NCBI GenBank assembly: GCA_029979265.1
Contig: JAPOHW010000006.1
Span: 1-64,000 of the forward strand
DNA from: Actinomycetota bacterium
Lineage (GTDB): Bacteria; Actinomycetota; Acidimicrobiia; Acidimicrobiales; Aldehydirespiratoraceae
Direction: 5' to 3'
DNA length: 64,000 bases
In this document: positions 19,301 through 32,588 of the stretch, in pieces
Position numbering within the stretch: the first letter of the stretch is position 1
Layout of the letters: every line of letters begins with the position of its first letter
Translations under genes and position numbers: made by a program
The notes under the pieces: generated by a model
Seen by the model: only the letters and a program-made list of their open reading frames with translations
Database searches by the model: none
Told to the model about the DNA's origin: nothing

Positions 19301-20793
19301 GCCGGGTCACCGGTACCGAGGAAGGTCCACTCCGCTCGACGCAGCGCGATTCGTTCAGCAGGTTGGCGATCTCGGACGGACTGCTCCAGGTGGGTATCGC
19401 CGGGCTGGCGTCGGCTGCCATCGGGATCCTCGACAACGCGGTCGACTCGATCATCATCGCTGTGATCTCGGGCGCGTCGCTCGGTGTCGGACTCGTCGGG
19501 CGTCGACGACTGGTTCGACGCAAGCACACTGCGACGGCACGGATCCTGGCCGGACTTGCGTCGACGTGGAGCATCTTGGTGCTCCTCGGCACGGCAACCT
19601 ACCTGGCGACCGGCGCGATCGACAGCGTCGAGGACGCACTGTTCGAATCAGCCGCCGGTTTCAGCACCGTTGCCCTCACGACGCTCGACCCCGAGGGGTT
19701 ATCCCTGCCGGTTGCGTTGTACAGAGGCGCAACACAGTGGGTTGGGGGGCTCCTCGGACTCTTCACCGTCGTGGTGGCACTGCCCCGCACGATGAAGGGG
19801 AGGGTGCAGATACCGAAGGGGATCGGGCGCCGGGCCGATCGCTTGGTCCCGACGGTCGAGATCGGTCGTCGCCGCGTGGTGCGACTGTACGTTGCGCTCA
19901 GTCTTGCGTGTTTCGCCGCCTATCTCCTGTCCGGCATGCGATTCCGATCGGCTGCGATCCATGCGATGAGCACCGTTTCGACCGGAGGCTTCACCGACAC
20001 GACGGACTCGTTCCTGACGATGAACACTGCCTCGAAGAGCGTGGCAACGGTCTTCATGTTCACTGCTGGTGTCAGCTTCTTCGCACTGTTCTGGTTGGTT
20101 CGGGGGAACCACCGACGGTTTCTCGCATCACCCGAACTTCGGGTCTACGCCACGATCGTCGCCACGATCACGACCTATCTCGTGCTGGTCGTCGATGACG
20201 TGTCCGTCGGCGATGCGTTGTTCACCGCAGCGAGCGCATCGAGCACGACAGGCCTGGCAGTTGTCGATTGGACGCTGTTCCCCCCGGGAGCACTCGCCAT
20301 CCTGCTCATCGCCGTCGCAACTGGCGCAATGGGCGCGTCGGCTGGGAGCGGCCTTCGGGTGATCCGAGCGTGGCTCCTCGTGCTCTTTGCGGTGCGGGAG
20401 GTTCGCCGGCAACTCGAACCCAGTGCCGTCATTGCGGTGACCCACGGCGGTCGCCCCGTCGGCGAAGACGAACTCGAGGATCTGACCGGCTATCAGATCG
20501 CCCATTTCGGCCTGTGTGCAGTTGGCGCGTTTCTGCTGGCGCTTGCCGGGAGTGAGCTTGTCGATTCGTTGTGGACAGCGATCTCGGCGATCTCGACCTT
20601 CGGGCCGTCGCCGCTGACCGGGCCGACCGGTGATGCGGCCGCATTGGGCAGTTGGGGCCAACTGATCCTGATTCCTGGCATGTTTGCCGGTCGACTCACC
20701 ATCCTTCCCCTCCTGCATGCCCTGGCATCACTCCTGCAAGCGAAGGCGCGGTTCGTGCGAGAGAGTCGCCGGCTGCTTCGGGTGGGGCGATGA
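19297..20793 (+). CDS. TrkH-type potassium channel/transporter subunit, divergent copy
   Basis: The 498-residue membrane protein has four pore-loop repeats with the expected glycines: AAGFSTVAL, VSTGGFTDT, SSTTGLAVVD and AISTFGPSPL. The fourth differs from the usual ALGNxGP. The N-terminus lacks part of the extra helices seen in its neighbour and starts with a Ser/Arg-rich tail. It overlaps trkA by four bases upstream and the second trkH by four bases (ATGA) downstream. It could form a heterodimer with the second copy or an independent channel. Confidence 0.88.
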   Translation: MSRVTGTEEGPLRSTQRDSFSRLAISDGLLQVGIAGLASAAIGILDNAVDSIIIAVISGASLGVGLVGRRRLVRRKHTATARILAGLASTWSILVLLGTATYLATGAIDSVEDALFESAAGFSTVALTTLDPEGLSLPVALYRGATQWVGGLLGLFTVVVALPRTMKGRVQIPKGIGRRADRLVPTVEIGRRRVVRLYVALSLACFAAYLLSGMRFRSAAIHAMSTVSTGGFTDTTDSFLTMNTASKSVATVFMFTAGVSFFALFWLVRGNHRRFLASPELRVYATIVATITTYLVLVVDDVSVGDALFTAASASSTTGLAVVDWTLFPPGALAILLIAVATGAMGASAGSGLRVIRAWLLVLFAVREVRRQLEPSAVIAVTHGGRPVGEDELEDLTGYQIAHFGLCAVGAFLLALAGSELVDSLWTAISAISTFGPSPLTGPTGDAAALGSWGQLILIPGMFAGRLTILPLLHALASLLQAKARFVRESRRLLRVGR

Positions 20794-22355
20794 ACGTCCT
20801 GCGATCGGGGCGGGTCCGCAGGGCGACCGAGTTGCACGTGACGGGTCTACGCATCACGTCGACGACGCTCAACGTGATGGGCGCAGCGCTGGCCGCGGTG
20901 TCCGTCGGCATGGTGGTCGGCGGATTCGTCGAACTGGGTTCGACGAATCGTGACACCGGCGCGTTGTTCCTCTCGGCTCTGATCACCTTTGTCGTAGGCG
21001 CCGTTCTCTTCGGGTCGACGCAACCCGGAGACGCACGCGCACGGGATGTCTTTGCCGCGGTCGGCTGGACCTGGCTGATGGTGACCGGGTTCGGGTCGCT
21101 GCCCTACCTGTTGGGAGGCACCTTCGACGTTGCCGGTATCGACACCTCGGGCCAGATCGTCAACGCCATCTTCGAGTCGGCCTCGGGGTTCAGCGCGACT
21201 GGTTCGACTGCGCTGACCGACTTCTCGATTCCCGGACGTGGCACCCTCATGTACCGACAGATCACCCAGTGGTTCGGGGGAATGGGGATCGTCGTGCTTG
21301 CCATCGCGGTGCTGCCATACCTGGGCGTGGGTGGACTCGACCTGTTGACGGCGGAGTCACCAGGTCCAGTGTCGGAGCGACTTACACCGCGGGTGAAGCA
21401 AACGGCGAAGGGTCTGTGGTCGACCTACGTGGTGTTCACCTTTGCGGTTGCCATCGCATTGATCATCATTCCCGGACCGTCGGTGTACGACGCCATTGCG
21501 CACGGTTTTTCGACGGCGTCGACCGGTGGCTTCTCACCCCACGAGACGAGTATCGGACACTTCGACAGCATCGCAGTGGAGATCGCACTCGTGTTCGCCA
21601 TGATTGTGTGCGGCACCAACTTCACCCTTCACCTCCGAGCGCAAGGCGGAGACCGCAGCGCATACCGGTCGGACGCCGAGTTTCGCGGCTACATCGTCAT
21701 GCTGGCCGGTTGCACGCTGTTGGTGGTCGGCATCCTCTGGTTCGGTGGGGGCTTCACCGTTGGGGAGTCCCTTCGTGTTGGGGTCTTCAACGTGGTGACG
21801 CTGGCCACCAGCACCGGTTTCGGCAACGCGACTGGCCCAGGCAGCGCAGGAGACTTCGCCCTGTGGCTGCCGGCAGCGCAAATGATCCTGCTCTTCTTGT
21901 TCGTGGTCGGGGCCTCGACGTCGTCGACAGCGGGAGGCATCAAGGTCATGCGAGTGCAGGTTCTCCTTGCCCACAGCATCCGCTCGATTCGTCGTTCCCA
22001 GCAGTCCCGGGCGGTCATCCCCGTCAAGCGCGGGTCGGTGGCGGTACCCGAGGACATCATCAGCCGGATGGCGGGATTCTTCGTCGTCTACGCCCTCCTG
22101 GTACTCAGTGGGGTGCTGTTGCTCACGTCTGTCGGCGGTGGTCTGCGCGAATCGATCTCGGCCTGCGTCAGCGCACTCGGAAATATGGGCCCTGCACTCG
22201 GTGCAGCCGGGCCAACTGCGAACTTCACCGAGGCGTTCACCGAGCCTGGGCGGCTTGTGCTCTCGGCCTACATGCTGATCGGCCGGCTCGAGTTCTTCCC
22301 CATCCTTTTGATGTTCGCCGCACCGACCCGAGCCGCCCGCGCGCGTCTGCCGTGA
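20790..22355 (+). CDS. trkH: TrkH-type potassium channel/transporter subunit, canonical copy
   Basis: The 521-residue protein has about ten to twelve helices with four selectivity-filter loops: SASGFSATGSTAL, ASTGGFSPHET, ATSTGFGNATGP and ALGNMGPALG. These are near-consensus TrkH filters. The intramembrane gating loop region TSSTAGGIKVMRV is present. ATG 20790 overlaps the stop of the previous gene as ATGA. Its TGA stop at 22353-22355 abuts the TGA of the convergent aminopeptidase inside TGATCA, leaving no intergenic space. Confidence 0.93.
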   Translation: MNVLRSGRVRRATELHVTGLRITSTTLNVMGAALAAVSVGMVVGGFVELGSTNRDTGALFLSALITFVVGAVLFGSTQPGDARARDVFAAVGWTWLMVTGFGSLPYLLGGTFDVAGIDTSGQIVNAIFESASGFSATGSTALTDFSIPGRGTLMYRQITQWFGGMGIVVLAIAVLPYLGVGGLDLLTAESPGPVSERLTPRVKQTAKGLWSTYVVFTFAVAIALIIIPGPSVYDAIAHGFSTASTGGFSPHETSIGHFDSIAVEIALVFAMIVCGTNFTLHLRAQGGDRSAYRSDAEFRGYIVMLAGCTLLVVGILWFGGGFTVGESLRVGVFNVVTLATSTGFGNATGPGSAGDFALWLPAAQMILLFLFVVGASTSSTAGGIKVMRVQVLLAHSIRSIRRSQQSRAVIPVKRGSVAVPEDIISRMAGFFVVYALLVLSGVLLLTSVGGGLRESISACVSALGNMGPALGAAGPTANFTEAFTEPGRLVLSAYMLIGRLEFFPILLMFAAPTRAARARLP

Positions 22356-23633
22356 TCAGGTGCGAAGCACCTGCTCCAGCACCGCCTGAAACCAGCCCGG
22401 GTCGTGCGCGCCGGCGGTTTCGCGAGCCGAATGCATGGCGTATTGGGGGCAGCCCGCATCGACGACAGCAATCCCAAGTTCACCCGCAGTGGCTGGCCCG
22501 ATGGTCGACCCGCACGACAGATCGGTGCGGTTCACGAACCGTTGGAACGGAACATCAGCGGCGCGGCAGGCAGCGACGAAGGCAGCTGCCGAGCGGGCGT
22601 CGGTCGCGTAACGTTGATTTGCATTGATCTTCAGCACCGGCCCGCCGTTGAGGCTGACCTGATGCTCGGGCTCGTGGCGGTCGGCGTAGTTGGGATGGGT
22701 CGCATGGGCGCCATCGGCACTGAGCACCAGACTTGCGGCCCGAGCGGTCGCTGCATCTGCGACCGTTGTGCCGAGTCCCGATTGCAGCAGCTCGATCTGA
22801 TGACGCAGGAGAGGGGATGCGGCCCCGGTCGTCGAGACGCTGCCGACCTCCTCGTGATCGAACAGGCTGATCATCGGGATCGCAGCACCAGGCGCATCAG
22901 CAACCGCCACAAGAGCTCTGACCGCCAAGAAACACGACAGAAGGTTGTCGATACGTGCCGTGCACAGAAAGTCGTCACCCAAGCCCGTCAGTGCCGCCGG
23001 CGTCAGATCGTACGCCATGAGGTCGAATGCAAGGATCGCATCAGTGGCGACACCGACCTGCTGCGCGAGGTACTCGGCGAAACTCGGACCCTCGCCGAGT
23101 CCCCACACAGGTGACAGATGCCGTTGAGGGTTGAGGTTGAGCCCGTGTTGCCGGATGTCGCCGTCGAGATGGATTGCCAGCTGGGGGATGCGGAGCAACG
23201 CACGCTGGTCACGCATCAGACGCTCTTCGGGACCATCGGACCCTTCGACCACGACGCGGCCAGCAAGTCCCAGGTCACGATCGAGCCAGGAGTTCAACAA
23301 CACGCCGCCATAGACCTCCACCCCGAGCTGCCGCGCGCCTCCGGGTCCCGATCGATCGGGTTGTGGCTTGATACGAAGATTGGGGCTGTCGGTGTGTGCG
23401 CCGACAAGTCGCAGGGGGCTTGCCCCATGGTGTTCGGCGCTCACCACCCACGCCACCAGCGAGCCACCGTCGATGCGATACCAACGGCCGACCGGACCGC
23501 TGCCGGGTGGGGCGTCGGCGAAACCTGCAGCCTCGAGCATCTGTCTCATCGTGGTAACTGCGTGATACGGCGACGGGCTCGCATCGAACAGATCGAGGAG
23601 GGCGGACGCGATACCGGGATCGGCAGGGAGCAT
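22356..23633 (-). CDS. apeB: M18-family aspartyl aminopeptidase
   Basis: The 425-residue zinc aminopeptidase removes N-terminal acidic residues from peptides in the cytoplasm. Metal-ligand and active-site regions are intact: [13 protein letters not shown] (His and Asp), [21 protein letters not shown] (catalytic and ligand Glu), [13 protein letters not shown] and the late His in MHSARETAG. Length is typical. ATG 23633 was chosen because the family N-terminus begins there, and CAAGAT lies six bases upstream. It is divergent from gltB and shares a repeat-containing control region with it. Confidence 0.93.
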   Translation of the reverse strand: MLPADPGIASALLDLFDASPSPYHAVTTMRQMLEAAGFADAPPGSGPVGRWYRIDGGSLVAWVVSAEHHGASPLRLVGAHTDSPNLRIKPQPDRSGPGGARQLGVEVYGGVLLNSWLDRDLGLAGRVVVEGSDGPEERLMRDQRALLRIPQLAIHLDGDIRQHGLNLNPQRHLSPVWGLGEGPSFAEYLAQQVGVATDAILAFDLMAYDLTPAALTGLGDDFLCTARIDNLLSCFLAVRALVAVADAPGAAIPMISLFDHEEVGSVSTTGAASPLLRHQIELLQSGLGTTVADAATARAASLVLSADGAHATHPNYADRHEPEHQVSLNGGPVLKINANQRYATDARSAAAFVAACRAADVPFQRFVNRTDLSCGSTIGPATAGELGIAVVDAGCPQYAMHSARETAGAHDPGWFQAVLEQVLRT

Positions 23634-23642
23634 GCCTCCATC

Positions 23643-23676
23643 TTGGCCCACACCGCGCCAGGTTGGCCCACACCGC
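23643..23676. promoter_or_regulatory. Tandem 14-base direct repeat in the apeB-gltB control region
   Basis: TTGGCCCACACCGC occurs perfectly at 23643-23656 and 23663-23676, a 20-base period or about two helical turns. The right copy overlaps the expected minus-35 region of gltB (TTGGCC, 18 bases before TAGGTT). The left copy overlaps the CAAGAT hexamer of the divergent aminopeptidase gene. This looks like a regulator binding pair serving both genes. Confidence 0.6.
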
Positions 23677-23686
23677 TGGAACTCGC

Positions 23687-23692
23687 TAGGTT
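23687..23692 (+). promoter_or_regulatory. Minus-10 hexamer of gltB
   Basis: TAGGTT lies 18 bases after TTGGCC (23663-23668). Transcription would begin near 23700, giving a leader of about 72 bases that includes GGAGG before the GTG. The following TTTTCCACA resembles a DnaA box, probably by chance. Confidence 0.5.
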
Positions 23693-23771
23693 TTCCACAG
23701 CTGGAAGCCGGGCCAATGTCGTCCCAGCTCCGAACTCGAGAGCGTCGCGCTCGTCGTTCCGGAGGACTGTT

Positions 23772-28388
<4,617 letters not shown>

Positions 28389-28398
28389 GGAGGCGACG

Positions 28399-29862
28399 AT
28401 GGGTGATCCGCGAGGCTTCCTGAAGCATGATCGAGAGCTCCCAGCCCATCGCCCGGTGCCGGTGCGTCTGCGTGACTGGAACGAGGTCTACGAGGACTTC
28501 CCCGAGGACAAGCTTCGAACCCAAGCAAGCCGCTGCATGGACTGCGGCATCCCGTTCTGCAATAACGGCTGTCCGCTCGGCAACCTCATTCCGGACTGGA
28601 ACGATCTGTCCTACCGGGGCTTGTGGCGAGATGCCATCGATCGTTTGCATGCGACGAACAACTTCCCCGAGTTCACCGGACGCCTCTGCCCGGCTCCGTG
28701 CGAAGCCGCGTGCGTGCTCGGCATTCACGAACCACCGGTCGCGATCAAGCGCATCGAAGTCGAGATCATCGATCGGGCATGGGACGAGGGATGGGTTGTA
28801 CCGATCCGCCCCGCATCGATGACCGGCAAGGACGTGGCGGTCGTCGGCTCTGGACCGGCCGGCCTGGCCGCGGCTCAGCAACTGACCCGTGCAGGCCACC
28901 GTGTCGTCGTCTACGAGCGTGCCGACCGAATCGGTGGGCTCCTGCGGTACGGCATTCCCGAGTTCAAGATGGAGAAGCGGCATCTCGACCGACGACTCGC
29001 GCAGATGGAGGCCGAAGGGACCGAGTTCAGGACCGGTATCTGCGTCGGGATCGACATCTCTGCCGACGAACTGCGAGCCGAGCACGACGCCATCGTTTTG
29101 GCGTGCGGGGCAACCCAAGCCCGCGATCTTCCGATCGAGGGCCGAGACCTGGGGTAGATCTACCAGGCGATGGACTTCCTGCCGGGGGCCAACAGAGTGC
29201 AGGAGGGCGACTTCGAGCATCCACCGATCTCGGCTACCGGCAAAGACGTCATCATCATCGGTGGTGGCGACACCGGCGCCGACTGCCTCGGCACGTCCCA
29301 TCGCCACGGAGCGGCATCCGTCCATCAGTTCGAGATCATGCCTCGACCTCCAGACGCCCGCCCCGATGCCAACCCGTGGCCGACGTGGCCGATGATCTAC
29401 CGGGTCAGTTCGGCCCACGAAGAAGGGGGCGAGCGTGAATACAGCATCAACACGGTGCGCTTCGTGGGTGACCAGGATGGCAACGTCGCAGGACTCGACA
29501 CGGTGCGAGTCGAACAGGTCGTGCACGACGGCAGGGCGACCTTCCAGCCCGTTGCGGGGAGCGAGCAACACTTTCCTGCGCAGATGGTGTTGTTGGCGAT
29601 GGGCTTCACCGGTCCTGAGTCAGGACCACTGATCGACCAGTTCGGTGTCGATCTGGACGCCCGCAGCAACGTGGCCCGAGACGATTCGTGGACCACGAAC
29701 GTCGAGGGTGTCTTCGTCGCCGGAGACATGGGTCGCGGCCAGAGTTTGATCGTCTGGGCAATCGCCGAGGGACGTTCGGCGGCCGCTGCGGTTGACCGCT
29801 GGCTCATGGGCGACACCGAGCTCCCTTCGCCGATCACGCCAACCGACGTGCCGCAGCGGTAG
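28399..29862 (+). pseudogene. gltD: Glutamate synthase small subunit interrupted by in-frame TAG
   Basis: The N-terminal part (252 residues) has cysteine motifs for 4Fe-4S clusters ([17 protein letters not shown] and [12 protein letters not shown]) and the FAD site [15 protein letters not shown]. It stops at TAG 29155-29157 in the segment that should read GRDLG-x-IYQAMDFLP. The same frame then continues without another stop through IYQAMDFLPGANR, the NADPH site IIGGGDTGADCLGT and the FAD closure VFVAGDMGRGQSL to 29862. No base is lost or gained, so a single codon breaks the gene. An ATG at 29170 could restart translation and give two halves. Other genes here end in TAG, so reassignment is unlikely. 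A recent mutation or a base-call error fits best. A ribosome site (AGGAGG) precedes the ATG at 28399. Confidence 0.85.
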
Positions 29863-29934
29863 GCGGTGCCCTCGCCGATCGGCGTAGCTGCTCGGGGCAT
29901 GCTTCAGCGGCGGTGGGAATAGGCTTCGGGCCGC

Positions 29935-30798
29935 ATGTCACACGCACCCGTGTCCGTCGTGGTCATCCACCGCAACCGTGCCGATGCCATCGAGCGGACG
30001 ATCGCCTCCTTCGCCTCGCAAACCGTTCAGACCCAGGTCATCGTGGTCGACAACGGGAGCGACACCGCCACGGTCGAGGTCCTTCCCCGACTGATCGGCA
30101 ACGCCGAACTCATTGTCGCCGGGGCGAACCTCGGGTTCGGGCCGGGTGGCAACGTCGGTATTCGTCGCTGGCTTCGGACCCACGACACCGAGTGGCTCGC
30201 ACTTGCCCCGCACGACGCCCTTCCCGAGCCCGACACACTCGAACGAATCCTCGACGAGGTTCGAGATCGTCCATGGGTCGGCCTAGCCTCCGCCGATGTC
30301 GGCGATGGCAACGTCCCCGTGATTGATCCGTTCCTCGGCACGATCGATGCCGAACCCACGGTCGAGGAGGGGTTCGAGCCCTCCGACTATCCCCATGGAA
30401 CCCTCATGCTCGTTCGTCGGGCGTGCATCGAGGAGGTGGGCCTGTTCGACGAGCGTTACTTCGCGTACTGCGAAGAGGCGGAGTTGGCACTGCGCGCGAA
30501 AGCCCACGGCTGGACCTGTGGGCTGATCCGTGGCGCGCACGTCCGCAACCCCGGGATGAGCGCCTCGATCGAACGGGTTGCCTATCTGCAACTCCGCAAC
30601 ACCCTCCTCATGCTGCGCGACCATTTCGGACGGCGACATGCGTGGTTTCGGATCGGCGTTGCCGTCATCCAGCTCCCACTCGGCATGATGCATCCCCCGG
30701 CGCGGGGTCTGCACTGGTCACCGCGGGGTCGCATCAAGGCCATCCGCGACTACGTCCGCGGGCGGTTTGGGCCACCACCTGACGACGTGCTCGTCTAG
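29935..30798 (+). CDS. Glycosyltransferase family 2, WbbL-like
   Basis: The 287-residue cytosolic GT-A enzyme begins VSVVVIHRNRADAIERTIAS and contains IVVDNGSDTATVEV and AGANLGFGPGGNVGIRRW. It also has the acceptor-side segment GLFDERYFAYCEEAELALRA with the catalytic-base-type Glu. This layout is typical of rhamnosyl- and related transferases that build cell-wall linkers or surface glycans. Donor and acceptor are not determinable. TAGGCT lies nine bases before the ATG. The TAG stop shares CTAG with the convergent zinc-ribbon gene. Confidence 0.85.
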   Translation: MSHAPVSVVVIHRNRADAIERTIASFASQTVQTQVIVVDNGSDTATVEVLPRLIGNAELIVAGANLGFGPGGNVGIRRWLRTHDTEWLALAPHDALPEPDTLERILDEVRDRPWVGLASADVGDGNVPVIDPFLGTIDAEPTVEEGFEPSDYPHGTLMLVRRACIEEVGLFDERYFAYCEEAELALRAKAHGWTCGLIRGAHVRNPGMSASIERVAYLQLRNTLLMLRDHFGRRHAWFRIGVAVIQLPLGMMHPPARGLHWSPRGRIKAIRDYVRGRFGPPPDDVLV

Positions 30799-30983
30799 TC
30801 GTCCTTCAGCGCAACTGCGTTCGGCGTCACGTTCATTTTCGGCTCGTACTCGGCAGGCGCGGATTCGACGGCATCACCCCTGAGCGTTGCTCGCAACTGG
30901 GTCCGACAGGACATGCAGGGGCCGTAGTAGGTCTCCGTGGCAGCAACACCACATCTCGGACACTCGATCGTTAGGTCGCTCAC
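30795..30983 (-). CDS. Small zinc-ribbon protein
   Basis: The 62-residue protein holds a four-cysteine ribbon (CPRCG then CMSC, spaced by TETYYGP) followed by an acidic tail ending NAVALKDD. Such ribbons bind zinc and often nucleic acid or protein. The function is unknown. GTG 30983 places the ribbon next to the start; an ATG at 31022 would add MSATPDVLWEDPG and would lie about 40 bases after a terminator-like hairpin, which would make the hairpin an attenuator. The stop overlaps the glycosyltransferase stop in CTAG. Confidence 0.6.
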   Translation of the reverse strand: MSDLTIECPRCGVAATETYYGPCMSCRTQLRATLRGDAVESAPAEYEPKMNVTPNAVALKDD

Positions 30984-31059
30984 GCCGGGATCTTCCCACA
31001 GCACATCGGGCGTCGCCGACATCTTTGTGCCGACGAGTTGTCCCGAACCCAAAAAGGTT

Positions 31060-31111
31060 GAGGCCCCGAGTAGCCTCGCCCGCTTGCACGAACTCAACTT
31101 CTCGGGGCCTC
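31060..31111 (-). terminator. Hairpin with T-run (terminator or attenuator)
   Basis: Perfect 11-base arms GAGGCCCCGAG / CTCGGGGCCTC enclose a 30-base loop. Read on the minus strand the right arm is followed by AACCTTTTT. GTTGAG and CTCAAC inside the element allow an alternative pairing. It lies 38 bases upstream of the ATG at 31022 and 76 bases upstream of the chosen start of the zinc-ribbon gene, so it either ends an upstream minus-strand transcript or attenuates that gene. Confidence 0.5.
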
Positions 31112-31670
31112 GAACGACCCGTTCACCTGACATCTCGGACCCGACGGCCCCGATGTACTTTCGAGCGGTCACCCCGTACGAGGATCACCACCTGACCTGA
31201 CGTGGCGAGAACGTCTCTCACCCCGCCCGATCTGAATCAGCCTCCGGTACCCGGCGGTACCGAGCCACCCACTCCGGTTCCACTCCCGTCGGAGCGGCCC
31301 CTGAATCGGTAGCCCTGACCCCTCACCGTGGAAGTGCTCACCGGCCCCTTCCCGCACTCCGCAGTGCGATCGAGGATTGCCGGCGAGATCACCATGGTGC
31401 GATTCGGCAGACTCCCAATTCGCTCTCACCCTCGTCAGGTGATCCCGGTAGGGATTCCACCGCGTCGGCGGCGTCTCCGGCCGATCCGCTTCGTCCCGAG
31501 GGACTCTGCCTGATCGAATCGGTGTCTCCGCTTCCAGCCCCTCGGCGTGGTCTCGATCGTTCATTCGGAGCTTGCGCTCGTCGTAACCGCTCGAGGCCTG
31601 TGCTTCGGTTCGTCCGCTTCGACAGGAGGATCTTGTGACATGGTCGGGCCGCTGACAAGAGCATTTCACG

Positions 31671-31744
31671 AAATCCACAAGAAGCAGCGTGATTCCCACC
31701 GGTTATCCACAGCAGCCGCCGCTCTTTCCCCAGAGCTGTCCACC
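31671..31744 (+). repeat. Three evenly spaced DnaA-box-like 9-mers
   Basis: AAATCCACA (31671-31679), TTATCCACA (31703-31711, a perfect E. coli-type DnaA box) and CTGTCCACC (31736-31744) lie in the same orientation with starts 32 and 33 bases apart, close to three helical turns. No dnaA, dnaN or AT-rich unwinding element is nearby, so this is not evidence of the chromosome origin. Confidence 0.4.
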
Positions 31745-31789
31745 GTTTCATCACGTGCCACCCTCGCACGCAGTTCGAGACGTCGGTCG

Positions 31790-32539
31790 TCAGCTCGACC
31801 AGATGCCCCGCTCGAGGAAGACCGACCGCAGAATGGCCGGCTCGTCGGTCATGATGCCGTCGACCCCGAGATCGAGGAGGCGGTGCATTTCGTCGGCGTC
31901 GTCGATCGTCCAGACGTGGACATGAATCCCACGGCGGTGTGCTCGGCGCACCAGTCGTTCGTTGACGATCTGCAGACCACGGGCCCGGGTCGGCAGCTGC
32001 ACGACATCGACATCATCGAGCATTCCCAGCGGCGCCCCTGCATACAACTCGACAACCGCTCCGGCAGCCCCGCCGGTACACAGTCGATCACCTGCGAGCT
32101 TCTTGACTGCTCGTGTCCGCCGTCGGTTGAACGAGGTGACGCAAACCCGTTCGAGGGCATTCATCCGAACGAGCGTTGACGCCAATGGTTCGACCGCCGC
32201 CCAGGCCTTGGGATCGATGTTCACGAGCGCATCTGGGAACGCCTCGAGCATCTCCTCAAGGCGCAAGATGGGATCGGTCCCGTCGACCCGAGCCCGGGAG
32301 ACGTCACTCCACGTCAGCGAATCGAGCGCTCCAGCCCGATCGGTCACTCGGTCGAGGCGGTCATCATGAAATGCCACCAGGACACCGTCAGCCGTTGCGT
32401 GCACATCGGTCTCGAGATAGCGGAAGCCCAAGTCCATTGCGTGGCGGAAGGCTCGTTCGGTGTTCTCCGGGTGCGGTCCAGCCCCGCCTCGATGAGCGAA
32501 ACCGACCGGACCTTCGGTGGTCAGGAAGGGATGGAGCAC
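31790..32539 (-). CDS. Glycerophosphodiester phosphodiesterase
   Basis: The 249-residue TIM-barrel enzyme cleaves glycerophosphodiesters to glycerol-3-phosphate and an alcohol. Catalytic and metal residues are visible: FAHRGGAGPHPENTERAF (His, Arg, Glu), ETDVHATADGVLVAFHDDRL (Glu, Asp and the second His), and DPKAW. It ends with the WTIDDADEMHRLLDLGVDGI segment of the family. No signal peptide is seen, so it is cytosolic. It is divergent from the SirB1-like gene with 49 bases between. Confidence 0.92.
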   Translation of the reverse strand: MLHPFLTTEGPVGFAHRGGAGPHPENTERAFRHAMDLGFRYLETDVHATADGVLVAFHDDRLDRVTDRAGALDSLTWSDVSRARVDGTDPILRLEEMLEAFPDALVNIDPKAWAAVEPLASTLVRMNALERVCVTSFNRRRTRAVKKLAGDRLCTGGAAGAVVELYAGAPLGMLDDVDVVQLPTRARGLQIVNERLVRRAHRRGIHVHVWTIDDADEMHRLLDLGVDGIMTDEPAILRSVFLERGIWSS

Positions 32540-32576
32540 CGCCGAACCTTAGCCAAGTCGACGCCCGGGTCAGGGC

Positions 32577-32582
32577 TACCGT
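32577..32582 (+). promoter_or_regulatory. Minus-10 hexamer of SirB1-like gene (leaderless)
   Basis: TACCGT ends six bases before the GTG at 32589. There is no Shine-Dalgarno sequence. Confidence 0.5.
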
Positions 32583-32588
32583 ACAGGT

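Larger units (their letters stand above)
30984..31789. other. Gene-poor stretch with hairpins and DnaA-box-like 9-mers
   Basis: No reading frame here has a recognisable domain or a good start signal. The longer frames have compositions rich in Arg, Ser and Gly typical of non-coding GC-rich DNA. The stretch holds a strong hairpin with a T-run on the minus strand (31060-31111), a 7-base-stem hairpin CGGTACC-CGGC-GGTACCG (31245-31262), and three DnaA-box-like 9-mers (31671-31744). It may encode a structured RNA on the minus strand, or be decayed DNA. I found no tRNA, tmRNA, RNase P or SRP RNA signature. Confidence 0.5.

Noticed and set aside
28399-29862. TAG read-through or reassignment as the explanation for gltD
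   Set aside because: pfkB, pyk, the glycosyltransferase, arc and others in this window end normally at TAG, and no stem-loop of a recoding element is evident after the codon.
29873-29884. Perfect 12-base palindrome CGCCGATCGGCG after gltD
   Set aside because: It has no loop and is built of GATC and CG pairs common in this DNA; too weak to call a terminator or operator.
31490-31535. A tRNA T-arm-like GATCGAATC segment
   Set aside because: The flanking bases do not form acceptor, anticodon or D stems and the invariant T-loop bases are missing.
31169-31699. A 176-codon minus-strand frame in the gene-poor stretch
   Set aside because: No domain, no start signal and composition rich in Arg, Ser and Gly; treated as non-coding.
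31671-31744. Chromosome replication origin
   Set aside because: Only three box-like sites, no AT-rich unwinding segment and no dnaA, dnaN or parAB genes nearby.
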